Shown here piece by piece: positions 32,945-44,857 of a DNA stretch of 64,000 nt. The notes below the pieces were generated by a model. That model was not told the DNA's origin, made no database searches, and saw nothing but the letters and a program-made list of their open reading frames with translations. The translations under genes and the position numbers were made by a program. Location of the stretch: positions 11,532,001 to 11,596,000 of the forward strand of contig NC_059503.1 in the NCBI RefSeq assembly GCF_914767665.1, in the 5' to 3' direction. This DNA is from Harmonia axyridis (lineage: Eukaryota > Arthropoda > Insecta > Coleoptera > Coccinellidae). Numbering within the stretch: the first letter of the stretch is position 1; every line of letters starts with the position of its first letter.

Positions 32945-34024
32945 TATAGATAGTATTCACTTGGTATAACTAGTTGATGTTTATGATTCTTAAGGTGAAT
33001 ATAGTATTGTAAAGACTGCAGTTATCTCAATTGATCCCATAACGTAACAACACTCTGAAACAAATTGATAAAACAGAAATTGAAATATCTAATTCGCAAC
33101 ACTTCAAATCTCTCCCAGTTTCCATATTCCCGATGGCCTTTTCCCAGCGACCCGAAGAAACCTTCACAGAAGACGCGAACGAACATTTTTTTTGCTCCCA
33201 TCGAGGAAGTCATCGCAGGGAAAGCAATTTCATGGGATACACATTGTAATATTTCAGATGCCACGTTGAATGTAGCCCGAGCAGCGGCTTCCCATTCAGT
33301 AGAAAACGCGGCACGGGAATTCGAGATAATAAAAATTTCATATTCCCGGTTGCATCGGATTCTTACCAGATATTATTATGTTAGATGACATCCCGTATTA
33401 TTTGCACCCAGCAACTGCTGCTCGCACACATGTCGCCGTTATTTGCAGCGTTTGCGGGACTGCCAATGACAGCTGTCGTATCGGGCCGAAAACGCCGACC
33501 TCCTCGCGGAACACCTTGTCGCCCGGAATCAATATTGAAACATCACGCTCAACTGAGCGAACGTTTGCCAGACTGGATCCGATCATCATTGTTGACTGTC
33601 TTTTGTCTCTGCCGTTCGCGGTTTCCGATCGCACTTTTGACAGTTTTATCGTTCCGCGCGATTCCGGTACGCGTGGAAGGAATTGGTTTGATTTGTTTCG
33701 TTTGATGCGCGTTTTTGTTTTTGGGTAATCGGAGTGGGGGTGGGGATAATTGGGGTTTGTGTGTTATGTTGTAAAATGGGTTGGCTGGTGGGGATTCATT
33801 TGTGACAATTTGTATTTATGAGATACTTTGGGATCCGCCTTTCTATACAGCTATCAACATTTATACAGTTATGGCAAAGAAACGTCTCGATATAGTGTAT
33901 TAAGTACCGCGAACGGTAATGACATTTTACAGATCGAGAAAACCATAGTTCATTATTATCTGAGATTAGTAGTTCTTAACATTCGTTAAAGAATTTTTTG
34001 CACGATAGACACACTTTATACATA
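32945..34024. other. No gene recognised; GC-rich island 33080-33720
   Basis: In the island three or more frames of 78-116 codons overlap on both strands (33378-33728, 33385-33705, 33398-33634). That points to composition rather than coding. It contains the palindrome TGACAGCTGTC at about 33467, which is a TALE-type half-site pair around an E-box and may be a regulatory cluster. Confidence 0.35.
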
Positions 34025-35032
34025 GGCGTACAACTTTACTTCCACCGTTTTTTCCTGAAATTGGAGGCATTATTATAGAAAACTGGTTATACATTCATGA
34101 TTCAAAATATTGTCCATCGCTGGCCACCACTTTCTTTCATCTTTCGGACAGCGTACGATTCCTGTGTTGAAAAAACTGGTCATCTTTTGAAGCGATCCAC
34201 GAATCGATCCAATTTTTTACTTCTTCATAAGACAGGAAGGGCTGGTCAGCCAGGCCGTGTGCCATTGATCGGAACAAGTGATAGTCCGAAGGGACAACGT
34301 CTGGAGAATACGGCGGGTGGGGAAGGACTTCCCATTTCAACGCTTCCAAGTATGTCTTGACCACTTTCGCATTTTGGGTCGAGCATTGTAATGTTGTTGT
34401 AAAATCACTTTATCATGTCTCTCGTTGTATTTCGGCCGTTTGTTTTTCAATGCTCGGTTAAAACGCATCAATTGTTTTCGATAACTCATAATACACTACG
34501 CCGAGCTGGTGCCACTAAATACTGAGCATGACCTTGGAACCGTGAATATTCGGTTTGGCACTGGCAGTCGACGTGGAAGCATGGCCCGGATATCTCTATG
34601 ATTATCTGCGCTTTGGATTATCGTAATGAACCCATTTTTTGTCTCCAGTCACAATGCAATGCAGAACTTTCTTCCGTGTTTGCTTTGCAAGCAGCTGTTG
34701 ACAAGCAACAAACGCCGTTCAACATCTCTCAGCTTCAACTCGTACGGCACCCAATTTCCTTGTTTCTGAATCATTCACATGACTTTCAGGGGTTTTGAAA
34801 TGACTTGTTTCGTCATTCCTAATGATCCTGCCAATTTTTGTTGCGTTTGACAAGACTCTTTTTCAAGTAATGCCTTCAATTTTGTATCTTCGAAAACCTT
34901 TTCTCTTCCACCGCCATGCTTGTCTTCGACCATTCTTGAAGCATTGAAACCACTCTCGGCACGTTCTTTCACTAAAAGCGGCCTCACTTTAGGTGTTTGA
35001 GAGCATTCGATGAGCCTCAGCCACAAATAATA
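34025..35032 (-). mobile_element. Mos1/mauritiana-like mariner, 5'-truncated (copy 2)
   Basis: The left border, GGCGTACAACTTTACTTCCA at 34025, is the 3' terminal repeat, preceded by TA. The minus frame 34137-34364 gives KWEVLPHPPYSPDVVPSDYH, which holds the third catalytic Asp of the DD34D triad. The frame at 34775-35026 holds the N-terminal helix-turn-helix (CQTQQKLAGSLGMTKQ). Stops and frameshifts separate them. The 5' end, including its terminal repeat, is missing beyond about 35032. Confidence 0.85.
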
Positions 35033-36268
35033 GCTTAGTTTTTAATTGTCAAACGTCATAAGCTGACAGCTTCGAAAGTGACATCTCCCTAGATTGCGAG
35101 TTTTTCAGAATGGAACCTCTTATGGTGAAATCCTGTATTTTATCCGATATTCTTTTTAATCTGATTCGATCAACATAAAGTTTCAAACGAAATCTGAAAA
35201 GGTTCTTTTTATGGCATAATGGCATCAATTACGTTGTTTGGAATAATGAAATACATATGCTATACTTATGTTCTCAAAGAAAAAACATTTACAACGTTGA
35301 AGGCATTCTGTTCCACTTTCTCTGTAAGTTCTTTTATACACTTTCATACCATTCATACTCCGTTCCGAATGCATTTGAGATATATTTTTCAATTGGTGGA
35401 TATTGAACAAAAAATGAAATATTTCATTGCTGCCCCTCAGTAATCGTTCAGAACCAACATTCTACCATATTTCTGTCGCCATAATTCAAATTCGCCAGAT
35501 TCTAAAAATTCGAATATTGATATAAAATTTCGTAGTCTTCACAAGAATAAATTATTAATGTGTCTTTTTCTTTTCAGGTGAGTAATCCACGAAGACGCTC
35601 CAATTGACCACATTGACAGGAGTGGTTGCCTAAAATCCAAGGTCTCTCCCAGCATCGTTCATCATCACATGCAGAGGTCCAAAAACATGCGAAACGTATA
35701 AAATATTTACATAGTTTGGACGTGCCTACTTTGGCATCAAACTCGACTGTATAATAGAATGCGGTTATTCCCTGTGCAAAACTTCATCAGGAGCATTGTT
35801 GTTAACTGCATTTCTGCTGCAATCAAATACCCTTTCAAACGCTCCGACGCGCAGGGCTCAGGGGTGCCAAAATCGGTTATTATAACTTTCGGATTGATTC
35901 AAACGTGTTCTCGAAATTCACATTGTTTTCGAAACAGTCTCAAATTTCACAATGCAATTTCAACTTGTATAATTAGTACGTTGCAGTTATTTGTTGGTCA
36001 TACTGTACTGAGCAAACTTTCGTATAGTTGACCGTTTCGCTCGTTTAAAGTTTCCCGAGGCTACATTTCAATATCAAATACCATCATTCCTCTAGTTCTT
36101 AGCGATACTCTAGACTTCGAGCATACACTGAGTGAAATTGAAATGAATACATACAAATAAAAAACTGAAATATTTTTCCACTATTGTATACTCGCATATG
36201 ATTTTTGGGATGTTTTAAATGAATAAACAATCAAGGATCAGGCAGTATGAAAGGAAATTTTCTGATAA
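35033..36268. other. No gene recognised
   Basis: Frames at 35219-35443, 35225-35410 and 35759-36031 have no motif and partly lie antisense to each other. Confidence 0.5.
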
Positions 36269-36270
36269 CT

Positions 36271-37180
36271 GGTGTTTTTTTTCGAGGTATATAACTTTAA
36301 GTTGGCATAACTGTTCAAGATGGCGACCGATTTAACAGTTGTTAAGTGATTTATTCTCAGTTAGGTTAGGCAATTCAGCATGATTAGACTCACGCCTAAA
36401 CAATGCTTGCAAATAGTGCAATTTTATTTAGAAAATAAAGGTTCTGTGCGGAATACGTATTGTGCACTACGTCCATTAGCGATGAAGCGCACTTCTGGTT
36501 GAATGGCTAGGTTAACAAACAAAACTGCCGCATTTGGAGTGAAGCTAATCCTGAAGTGTATGTCGAAACACCGTTACATCCAGAAAACAACAAAACTGAC
36601 TGGTGCGCTTTATGGGCTGGTGGAATCATTGGTCCGTACTTCTTCAAAAACGATGATGGCCAGAACGTTACAGTCAATGGTGATCGGTATAGAGCCATGA
36701 ATTTCCTGAATTGAACAACCATGATTTCCGGGAGCTGTGGTTCCAACAAGACGGCACAACATGTCACACAGCTCGTGCCACAATCGATTTATTGAAAGAC
36801 ACGTTAGGTGACTGCCTAATTTCACGTTTTGGAGCTGTGAATTGGCCTCCAAGATCATGTGATTTAACACCACTAGACTACTTTCTATGGGGTTATGTAA
36901 AGTCATTGGTCTATCCGGATAAGCCACAAACCCTTGACCATTTGGAAGACAACATTCGTAGTGTTATTGCCGATATACGGCGACAAATGTTGGAAAAAGT
37001 AATCGAAAATTGGACGTCCAATCTAGACGTCCGAGCCAGCCGTGGTGCTCATATGCCAGAAATCATATTTAAAATGTAATGCCACAAAATTATCTTGCGG
37101 ATAAATAAAATTCATGTCAATCGAATAATCCATCGTTGTTTTATTGCAATTTAAAGTTCTATAGCTTTAAAAAAACACCC
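36271..37180 (+). mobile_element. rosa-like DD41D element, copy B, internally deleted
   Basis: The left end is GGTGTTTTTTTTCGAGGTAT and the right end the complement of GGGTGTTTTTTTAAAGCTAT. These are imperfect terminal repeats that share the inner ACTTTAA block. At 910 bp it is clearly shorter than the ~1.3 kb expected for such elements. A left coding stretch (ATGATTAGACTCACGCC, 36379) runs to the codons CALRP and is then joined directly to DEAHFWLN near 36482. Confidence 0.9.
36379..37079 (+). pseudogene. DD41D transposase pseudogene (copy B)
   Basis: The N-terminal stretch from 36379 resembles the DUF4817 transposase N-terminus (FYLENKGSVRNTY). Across the deletion junction near 36477 the catalytic domain reads DEAHFWLNG, a stop, NKQNCRIWSEANP and GGIIGPYFFKNDDGQN, then a frameshift near 36700. 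The frame at 36711-37079 (122 codons) follows with WFQQDGTTCHTARA and CDLTPLDYFLWGYVKSLVY. The last two Asp keep the 41-residue spacing. The part between the N-terminus and the first catalytic Asp is missing. Confidence 0.88.
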
Positions 37181-38165
37181 TTCATATTTAATTCAATATG
37201 ATATACATTCATTATGATATGGTAAAATTGTGGATTTGAAAATATATCACAATCCGACAACGTAATCTAACCATGTTGGGGACATTTAAAAATTGTGTTT
37301 ACTCCCTCTGTCTATGTTTATTACTCTATGATTATGAATTAAATCAACCAATGTAATTTCCGCTGAACTATTTAATTGTTAGCAACAATTGTTTCTCCAC
37401 AATGTGGCTTCATCAGGCTTCATTTTTGACTATTCTATGAATGTTATTCTTTGAATTTGTTATTTCGTTATCCTATGAATCCGTTATTCTGTGAATAACA
37501 GAATAACCTGTTCAATAACGGATTCGTTACATATCAGAATCACAGAATAACAGAATTCATCGTAACTTGTTTGTGGTAATAGTAACATTCAGATAGATAA
37601 TTCAAAATTTCATCAGTGTCACCACCTCCCTCCATCAGGCCTTGACAGGAGTGTTTGGCAACTCAACTCCTCTGGGGCTCAGTTTCGTGGAAGCGATTAT
37701 CCTATCGATCGTCTGTAATTGATACCTTCTCCAATTTTCCGTAGAATGCCGTTATTTCAGGGGTATTAATTTCGGACGACACAGTGTCGAATTGAATCCT
37801 CCAATGTAAAGGTTCATGATTAATTAGATGGTCCGGACTCCTATCCCCGGAATCAATCTGTAAACATTGTTATTTATGGAGACGAAGGGCTGTATTTTCC
37901 ATTCCCGAAAATTCATCGAAATATGACCGTGAATTATGGGATCTGTGACTTCGCAGGATGGGGTGCATAATTTTGGGTTATCGAATCTGAAACATGGGGC
38001 GTGTCTAGTTCTAGTATCGGATTTGAGGAAGTTGTCATTAGACTAGATGAAATTTTCGCCATTCAGCTCAAGTTTCAAGACAAATTATGGCAGTTTTGTC
38101 TGTCTGATTTGAATTTAGTGTGAAGATGCTCTTAGGTGTCACAGCGTCCGATCATGACGTTATAG
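37181..38165. repeat. Unannotated; degenerate GTTATTCTGTGAAT repeats at 37430-37562
   Basis: A cluster of GTTATTCTGTGAAT-like words in both orientations includes an inverted pair GAATCCGTTATT (37477) and AATAACGGATTC (37514-37525). The rest of the stretch has no recognised gene. Confidence 0.45.
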
Positions 38166-38880
38166 TTAAGTGAACCTTTCCATAACCTTTTCATATCATC
38201 GATTCTAAGATGGTATTGGACTACCGAAGAAAACTGAATGGAATTGGTAAGAATAACAGGGTCTTTTTAATCTGGGTTCCCGGCCACTCGGGATTTGGAG
38301 GGTATGAAGAGGCCAACACACTTGCCAGAAAAGGAGCACTCCTTTAATCGGCCCTTTCTGTGGTGAAGACAAATGTACCTACAAGAAAAAGTTTCAGGAA
38401 AAGGAGCTAACCGAAAGAGAAAAACTCTGGCGGGATCTTCCTGGTTTGGATCACTCTAAAAATTCTTCGAATCATTGATCCAAGAAGTATCTGGGTCTTA
38501 ATAAGAATATGCTACACCTACTCTCTGGATTCCTCACAGGGCATTGGCACCTTAGGAAACACCTCTAGAGAATGGGTCTAACAAAAAATGACGAGTGCAG
38601 ATTCTGTGGGGAGGAGGAAGAAAGTCCGGATCACTTGGTGATGGAATGCCTCGCTATCGCTAGTCAACGCAAAACCTGCCTAGGACACAAAACTTATAGA
38701 AATGAGGAATTAGCCTCCTTGAAGCCATCCCAGATATTGAAGTTCATCAGAATTCTGGAACTGGAAGGTGAGCTGTAGATCACGTTATGGAGAGAATAGC
38801 TCTGATAGGGGCACAATAGACCATTAGGTCTCAGTGAAACGAAACCTCCTCAATTTTATCTAATCTTATCTAATCTAATG
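38166..38880 (+). mobile_element. I/R1-type non-LTR element 3' end (family D)
   Basis: An RNase H-like block reads LIWVPGHSGFGGYEEANTLA near 38268-38330, followed by stops and frameshifts. The frame at 38572-38778 (68 codons) then gives the terminal zinc-knuckle CRFCGEEEESPDHLVMEC (Cys9, Cys12, His21, Cys26). The element ends in an (ATCTA)n-like tail at 38855-38878. It is a different lineage from family C, whose tail is (TAA)n. It is 5'-truncated and inactive. Confidence 0.8.
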
Positions 38881-40533
38881 TAATAACCTTTTATCTTGTG
38901 TTTTGTGTCTATGCAGAAGGAAGAAATTCAACAAAATATACTGGGTGATGGTGCACTTTCGCAAGATTATGAGGAAACATGATTTGAATTATTCCAAAAT
39001 CAATCAATACACTAGCATAAATATCAATAATAGTGAGTGGTTCGAATGGACCTCACAATAATTGATATATAATTTCACTCAGTGATAATTTTTATAGATA
39101 GAAGTGTATTTATATGTTCTAATTCAATTGAAACATCTTTGAGAAAGAGAAATGAAAAACCTATTTGAGACCATTTTCTAATGAGAGTTATTGATATGTT
39201 TTGGTTATTTTTTCGTTTTTCGGAAAATTGGTATAAGTTGGTATGTTAATTTTTGTTTGAAATGGGAGTCCATGTTGTTCTGTCTTAGATGAATAATTTG
39301 TTATGTTATTTCTCTGACTTGGCCTTGGTTCTCGTAAAAGTGATTTGAGATTATATTAATGTAAATATTTCTATTTTTTTCAATGTTATAGATCATTTAT
39401 ACTGGTATGTAGAATTCTATTGGTCATTAGTCTAAATATTTTCATTTGAAGAATTTGGAATGATGTATTTATCACATTAGAAGATGTCTGGTGCTAATTA
39501 TTGCTCAAGTGACTTCTTGTATTCGAAAGAGGAAATATAGAAATGAAATAAAACAAAATAGTCGATAAAACGATGAGTAAATAATGTATCATTGTTTTGG
39601 TCCTCACTTGAAATAAATTCATCTCAAGATTTCGAATGAATTTTCATTTTTCGCTAGCAGAGGAGGTTTTAACTATTCTAGTGGAAATTTAGGAGACCTA
39701 AATATGATGCTCAACATTTTTAAGTTGGTGAAATAATGAAAAACACCCCGTAATAAAAAGACCACCGAAATATCTCATTGAAGCGACCGATAAATCGTAA
39801 AACTTCGGAATTGCGCTATACAAGAGTTCAAAAGACCCACTAAGAAGTCCTTGGCACCTCATAACGAACTTCGGCTCAGTGCCACTCATCACCGGCATTC
39901 CTCAATAAGGAAATAGCAGCTAAAATTCCGTTTTTTATTGGATTCTACACACGAAATAAATCTGCAACTTTGCAACTAAAGACGACACTTGATAGAGCGT
40001 TCGGAATTTATTGTCCCTCTGTATGGGATTTCCGAAATAAACTATAAACTTGATCTACGGCTCACGGAAGAACAATCTGGCCGATTCTGGCCGACACTAT
40101 AGTGGAACCCGAGACGCTGGGGGGACTGCACTGAATGGGCCTCGTTAAAACTTTTCGCCCGGTCGAAAAAACATTCGATTCGAACTTTATCTGCGACTCG
40201 CGAATTTACAGATCTTTTATTGCGGAATTTCGGCAGTAAGTGTTGTTGGGGACGTTCTGGATATGACGTGTGAGATGCGACGTCTGTCAATTTTCCGAAA
40301 GGACTCCATATTTCTTCGGTTCGGAGAGCCATTTATGGCAGTTTCGACCTAGTTTCGCTTAGGGTTAATCGATTGTTGGGTACACAAAAGATGGGGGTTG
40401 ATAAGGTGGTTCTGGGTTTATGGCATTTGAAAAAATAACTTTCGCAATTGGGAAGTTTAGGAAATTGGTTGGAAGTGACCCATCTCCGTTTTAATGCTTG
40501 ATTATTTTTATTTCGATTTTCCTAGGCCTCTGT
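38881..40533. other. No gene recognised; GC-richer at 40040-40340
   Basis: The minus frame 40042-40332 (96 codons, ATG start) lies in the GC-richer part but has no domain and no clear splice sites. The rest is AT-rich. Confidence 0.45.
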
Positions 40534-40534
40534 C

Positions 40535-41660
40535 ATACCTCATAATATAATAATAATAATATACTATATATAATATATTAATAATAATAAACCTTTATTT
40601 CCAACAGACCAACCCAATTAGAGGAAATCAAAAACAAATACAAGATCAATATGAATTAATATAAAAATCAATACTATATCATGAACGTAATACAACAGAA
40701 TAATAAAAATTAGGAGATAAACAACGTCTATTTACCCTTTCAAAGACAGCATTCAGGCTCCGAAAGTAAAACAATACAAAAGAAAAGAATAGAAATCAAA
40801 TATAAGGTCATAATCATCATATTAACTTCAAATATTTTTATTTGAATACAAATCATAGATATAATCAAGAGAATGAGAATGCAGATCACATCCATCCGCT
40901 ATAGAATTTACAACGGAACAGGCAAATATCAGTGGTGACTGCAAAAGCAAATTAGTTCTAGGCTTAGAACATTAATGAGAAGAACGGAAATCGCTTTGTA
41001 ACTGATGCATTTGTTTTGATGCCTACATTCGTCACTCCTTGTCAGATAGGATACTTTAGCAGTAGCGTAACATAATTTGATTAATTTCGAAATGATCAAT
41101 TCATGCTCAAAAATAGTTCACAATGTGATATATTCATAAAAAATCTTTCCTGTTTCAGAAGGGTCAATGTTTTTCTCAACTCAATGATTTAGCTATTGTG
41201 AAGTTATAAAGAAAGGATTCCTGATAAAGCATTCAACAATCAAATCAGGATTCTCCTCGCCTGTGGCTCGCACACACAATCGGCTAGCTCGATTGAGATT
41301 GGTGACACTAAACTTCCATCTCTCTTGTATTCGGGATCGAGCACAAATGTTTATATTCCGTTCCTTCTATCTATATTTTAAGGTTCTAGGTGTATTAATA
41401 TAGAAAAGGGCTCTAGTTCTAGCATTCGGGCGAGATACGAGAAAATCTAGTTTACTAGAAACTCAAATCCATCCACCTAGAAGACCATAAAGGAATTGGA
41501 TGTCATGCAAGCCTTTTCTGCATTCAAGGTTTTTCGAATTGAATCTTGATAACAAAATCCTATGACCGTATCTCCTAAGCGGGTTCAGTCCATCCTCACA
41601 AAATGAGAGCCACTTCAAAAACCTTCTTCATACAGTCTCCTGATGATGAACCTGACAATT
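40535..41660 (-). mobile_element. Non-LTR retrotransposon 3' end with (TTA)n tail (family E)
   Basis: The minus strand ends with GGAAATAAAGGTTTATTATT, a 3' end with (TTA)n tail common in insect non-LTR elements (tail at 40535-40592). Upstream, around 41400-41600, the minus strand reads CRKGLHDIQFLYGLLGGWI, one stop, then SSKLDFLVSRPNARTRALFY. This fits the post-RT tail of jockey-like ORFs (LHDIxFLYKLLNG...L...PxRxTR...F). No RT core is left. About 500 bp of 3' UTR-like DNA separates coding and tail. Confidence 0.62.
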
Positions 41661-41839
41661 ATAAATTGGGCGACAAATGAGCAACCATACTTACTTCCGA
41701 GCTTACTTCTGACCAACTCGAACAAACTTTCATCGTCGATCCTGGGGATTCAGACATTTCATAAACGTCATTACACTGTATTTTGCATGGAAACTTAAGT
41801 CTTGAGGCTTTCAGAGTTCAGTTAACAAAAGAACTCATG

Positions 41840-42280
41840 CCAGTCGACCACCAGTAACTTCCTAACTTCGCTGATTGGGTCTTTGAAATGCATCAAAATG
41901 ATCTAGATTTCAATCGAAAAATCATATTCAGTGATGAAGTCCATTTTCACTTCGGAAGCTAAGTTAATAAGAAGAATAAGAATCTTTGCATTTAGGGAAT
42001 ATTGTTGAAAAGCATCCTCCATCCTCAAGTGTCCTTGTTTGGTGAGGTTTTTGGACTGATGGTGTGATTGCACCTCACTAATTAGAAAATAAGGCTGGTG
42101 TAACTATTTGGGTGAATGGATTGAGCTACCATCAAGCTATGATTGATGACTTTTAAAGCAAAAATTGGCAGATATCTCGGCAGATATTAATGTGGACGAC
42201 GTGCCACAAGCAAAAAAGCAATAGGAGTTTTCCAGAAAAGTTATCTGGTCTACTCAAAGACAGTTAAATGTTATTTTTTT
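41840..42280 (+). mobile_element. DD41D-type transposase relic
   Basis: Plus-strand coding in alternating frames gives WVFEMHQNDLDFNRKIIFSD, then EVHFHFGS, a stop, and NKKNKNL. This matches the segment around the first catalytic Asp (IxFSDEAHFxLxGYVNKQN). It continues with GFWTDGVIAPH and NKAGVTIWVNGLSYHQAMID, then a TTCHK-like string where QQDGATCHT would be. No terminal repeats are found, and the third Asp is not seen. It is diverged from rosa-like copies A-C. Confidence 0.7.
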
Positions 42281-42289
42281 GACAGGATT

Positions 42290-42845
42290 AACAATATCAC
42301 TTACAAGATTTGTGAAAATTTCAAAGGAACATAATAAACCATAACGGAGCAACTCACCCCCTCCAAACCATCAAAACAACACCTCCCCCCCCCCTCCTTA
42401 TCCGAAAATCAATCCGACCCCGCTCATTCGATCGACGAAAAAAAAATAACCAAATCGCCCCACCATTCGCAATTATTCCGATTGAAAATGAGTCCTGATA
42501 ACTGTTGGGAAGTCGGAATTGGAAATGAGATATTGGATTCAACAGGAGGAACGTAAGCGGGGGACGTGATCGCCGGGCGGGAGAGAAGGAGAAGAAGGCG
42601 GAAGCGAGTGAGGCCATCCTCATCCAGTTACAATAACGAGAAACGTGCCCTCGACGACGCCGAGGGAATTCCACCCATCTCTTCTTCTTCTTCCGCGGCC
42701 CAAATAACAAACATGTGCCCGGTCGAATATAGATTTTCCCGATTTTAGTTGTATTTACATCCGGATCTCATTCGGTGGGGATAAACAAACGATCTGTTAT
42801 TATAATCGCCTGAGTTCGATCTGCTTGTACTATGGTCGCTCCCGA
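42290..42845. other. GC-rich island, no gene recognised
   Basis: Low-complexity, purine-rich DNA (GGAGAAGAAGG, poly-C at 42385) gives Arg/Ser-rich frames on both strands (42354-42710 minus, 42566-42748 plus). They are better explained by composition than coding. Confidence 0.45.
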
Positions 42846-43724
42846 GGCTTATAAATAGATGATATGCTCACATGTTGCTTGATAGTTTGATATCGACGTG
42901 TTTGCTTCGATATCTAATGGTGTTTGGATGTAAACGTCGTTGAAATGGTTATTTGAGGTTGCGGGAGGAATTTTGTGGAAAAAGTCCAACGGGAACATTT
43001 CTGGCAATATTGAGGGCCATATGGTGTTTATCCGTAAAAGTCCCAATTTGACTCCAGGAAAGACCTGGAAAGACGTAAGCTTGATGTATGAAAAAACCCT
43101 ATTCATTTTGTGTTCTACTAATGATTACCGTATGTAAATTTGATGGCCTTATCTAGAGATGAAGTTCGTTCTCAAATGATAAAAATTCTAAAAAACCTCA
43201 CAAAATCAATATTTCAATCGAAATTTTCTCAAAGAATGATTCAATTCTCACTTACTAGAATAGTAGGTGGCGTCATGGAAATATTTATCTCTGAGCTACC
43301 TCAAAAGGGGGCTTATAAATTGATGGTATGCTCACGTGTTGCTTGATAGTTCGATAGCAACGTCTTTGCTTCGATATCTAATGGTTTTTAGATGTAACGT
43401 GATTGTCTTAGCGGTTATATGAGGTTGTGGGAGTGATCTGGTGGACAAAGTCCAACAGGATCATTTCTGGCAATATTGCAGCCCATACGGTACCTATTCC
43501 GGAAAGGCATAATCTTCCTGTTTTATATTTTGCCCCAATTTGACTTCAGGGAAAAGTTCAAGAGACCTGTGCTTGGTAAATGTGAATTACCTTGTTGTCT
43601 ATCGTCTGTAAATTTGATGGAGTCAGTTCTCGAAGAATAAAAATACGAAAAAGCCTCTGAAAACCAATATTTCAATCGAAATTTTCTGAAAGAATGATTA
43701 AATTCACACTTACGAATGTAGTCT
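42846..43724. repeat. Tandem duplication, 464-bp unit, starting at a TATA-like box
   Basis: Unit 1 (42846-43309) and unit 2 (from 43310) both begin GGCTTATAAAT and share ATGCTCAC-TGTTGCTTGATAG, CTTTGCTTCGATATCTAATGG, AAGTCCAAC-GGA-CATTTCTGG and AATATTTCAATCGAAATTTTC blocks, roughly 70% alike. Unit 2 is cut at 43724 by a retroelement insertion and resumes at 44071 (TTAATATTTATCTCTGAGCTA), where unit 1 has GAAATATTTATCTCTGAGCT. No coding is recognised in either unit. Confidence 0.8.
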
Positions 43725-44068
43725 TCTTAAGCCTCTAGATATCCACTCCTGGACATAGGCCTCTTCCAAAGACTTCCATGTCAACCTTTGCTGGGTGGTT
43801 TGAATACAGTTTTTTCCCGCGTCTCGCCTATGGAGATTTTTTGACATTCTTGGACGCTACTGTAACAGTTTTATGTATTTATCATTGTTTCTGACAACGT
43901 GTCCTGCCCAACGCCACTTTGAACTAACAATGCCCTCGATAATATCATAGACTTTTATTCTTCTTCTTTCTCCTCATTTCTAATCCTGTCTCTTAGACTC
44001 ACCCCAAGCATTGTTCACTCTATTGCTCTTTGACAAACCCTCTCAACTTACCCTACTTACTTGCCTTA
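43725..44068 (-). mobile_element. RTE/BovB-like non-LTR 3' end inserted in tandem unit 2
   Basis: Minus-strand coding in broken frames reads LRDRIRNEE, then SKWRWAGHVVRNND and a closing EVFGRGLCPGVDI-like string. This is the conserved end of RTE-type endonuclease/RT ORFs (KWRWAGHVAR ... ARDR..W..LGEAY.P.W). The element's 3' end is at about 43725. About 345 bp interrupt the second unit of the 464-bp tandem duplication. Confidence 0.72.
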
Positions 44069-44094
44069 TGTTAATATTTATCTCTGAGCTATAA

Positions 44095-44857
44095 GGTGTA
44101 CAACTTTGCATCCACCGTTTTGAAATAGGTGGATGTAGTGGTAGGTGGTAGTCGAAATAAATAGATCGTAGATGTCATACAATAAGCTAAGGAATTTGTT
44201 AACATAACGTCATCGAAATATTAGTCGATTTGTGTTGCATAAAAAAGTTATTCTCGATTGAACTTGTCAGCTTACAATCCAAATTATCGTCATTTGCCAG
44301 AAATTTTAATTTTCTGCTTTAATATGATGAAATCTGCAGCTGGGGCTCATCGAATGCTCTCAAATACCAATGGTGAGGCCGTTATTAGTGAGAAAACGTG
44401 CCGAGGGGGGTTTCAACGCTTAAAGAACGGTGATTTTGACGTCGAAGGCCAGCATGGCGATGGAAGAGAGAAGGTTTTCAAAGATGCAGAATGTAAGGCA
44501 TTATATCATCAAGACTCGTGTCAAACGCAAAAAGAATTGGCAGGATCATTGGAAGTGACGTAAAAAGCCATTTTCAAAGGCCTGAAAGTCATGGGATTGA
44601 TTCATGAATAAGGAAATTGGGTGCCGTACGAGTTGAAGCCGAGAGATGTTGAACAGCGTTTGTTTGCTTGTGAACAGCTGCTTCCAAGGCAAAGACAGAA
44701 GGAATTTCTGCATCGCATCATGACTGGAGACGCAAATGGAATCATTACGATAATTCCAAGCGCAGAAAATCATCGGGATATCGTCGACAGCAAAACCGAA
44801 TATTACCGGTTCCAAGATCATAACCAGTATTTGGTGGGACCAAGGAATGAGCTTTCG
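44095..44857 (+). mobile_element. Mos1/mauritiana-like mariner, 3'-truncated (copy 3)
   Basis: The left terminal repeat is GGTGTACAACTTTGCATCCA at 44095, right after the resumed tandem unit 2. The frame at 44258-44563 (101 codons) gives FNMMKSAAGAHRMLSNTNGE, then GGFQRLKNGDFDVEGQHG and the helix-turn-helix SCQTQKELAGSLEVT. After a stop the frame 44621-44884 has VPYELKPRDVEQRLFACEQL and HRIMTGD, where the first catalytic Asp is kept although the following EKW is altered. The C-terminal half and right repeat are missing beyond about 44857. Confidence 0.88.

Noticed and set aside
33378..33728. Overlapping frames of 106-116 codons that could look like a gene
   Set aside because: Three phases and the opposite strand are open at once in a GC-richer island; no domain, no splice signals.
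36503..36927. Frames of 65-105 codons on both strands around DD41D copy B
   Set aside because: They are alternative-frame shadows of the real transposase coding.
42354..42748. Arg-rich frames on both strands (118 and 60 codons)
   Set aside because: Low-complexity GGA/GAA and poly-C DNA explains them; no conserved motif.
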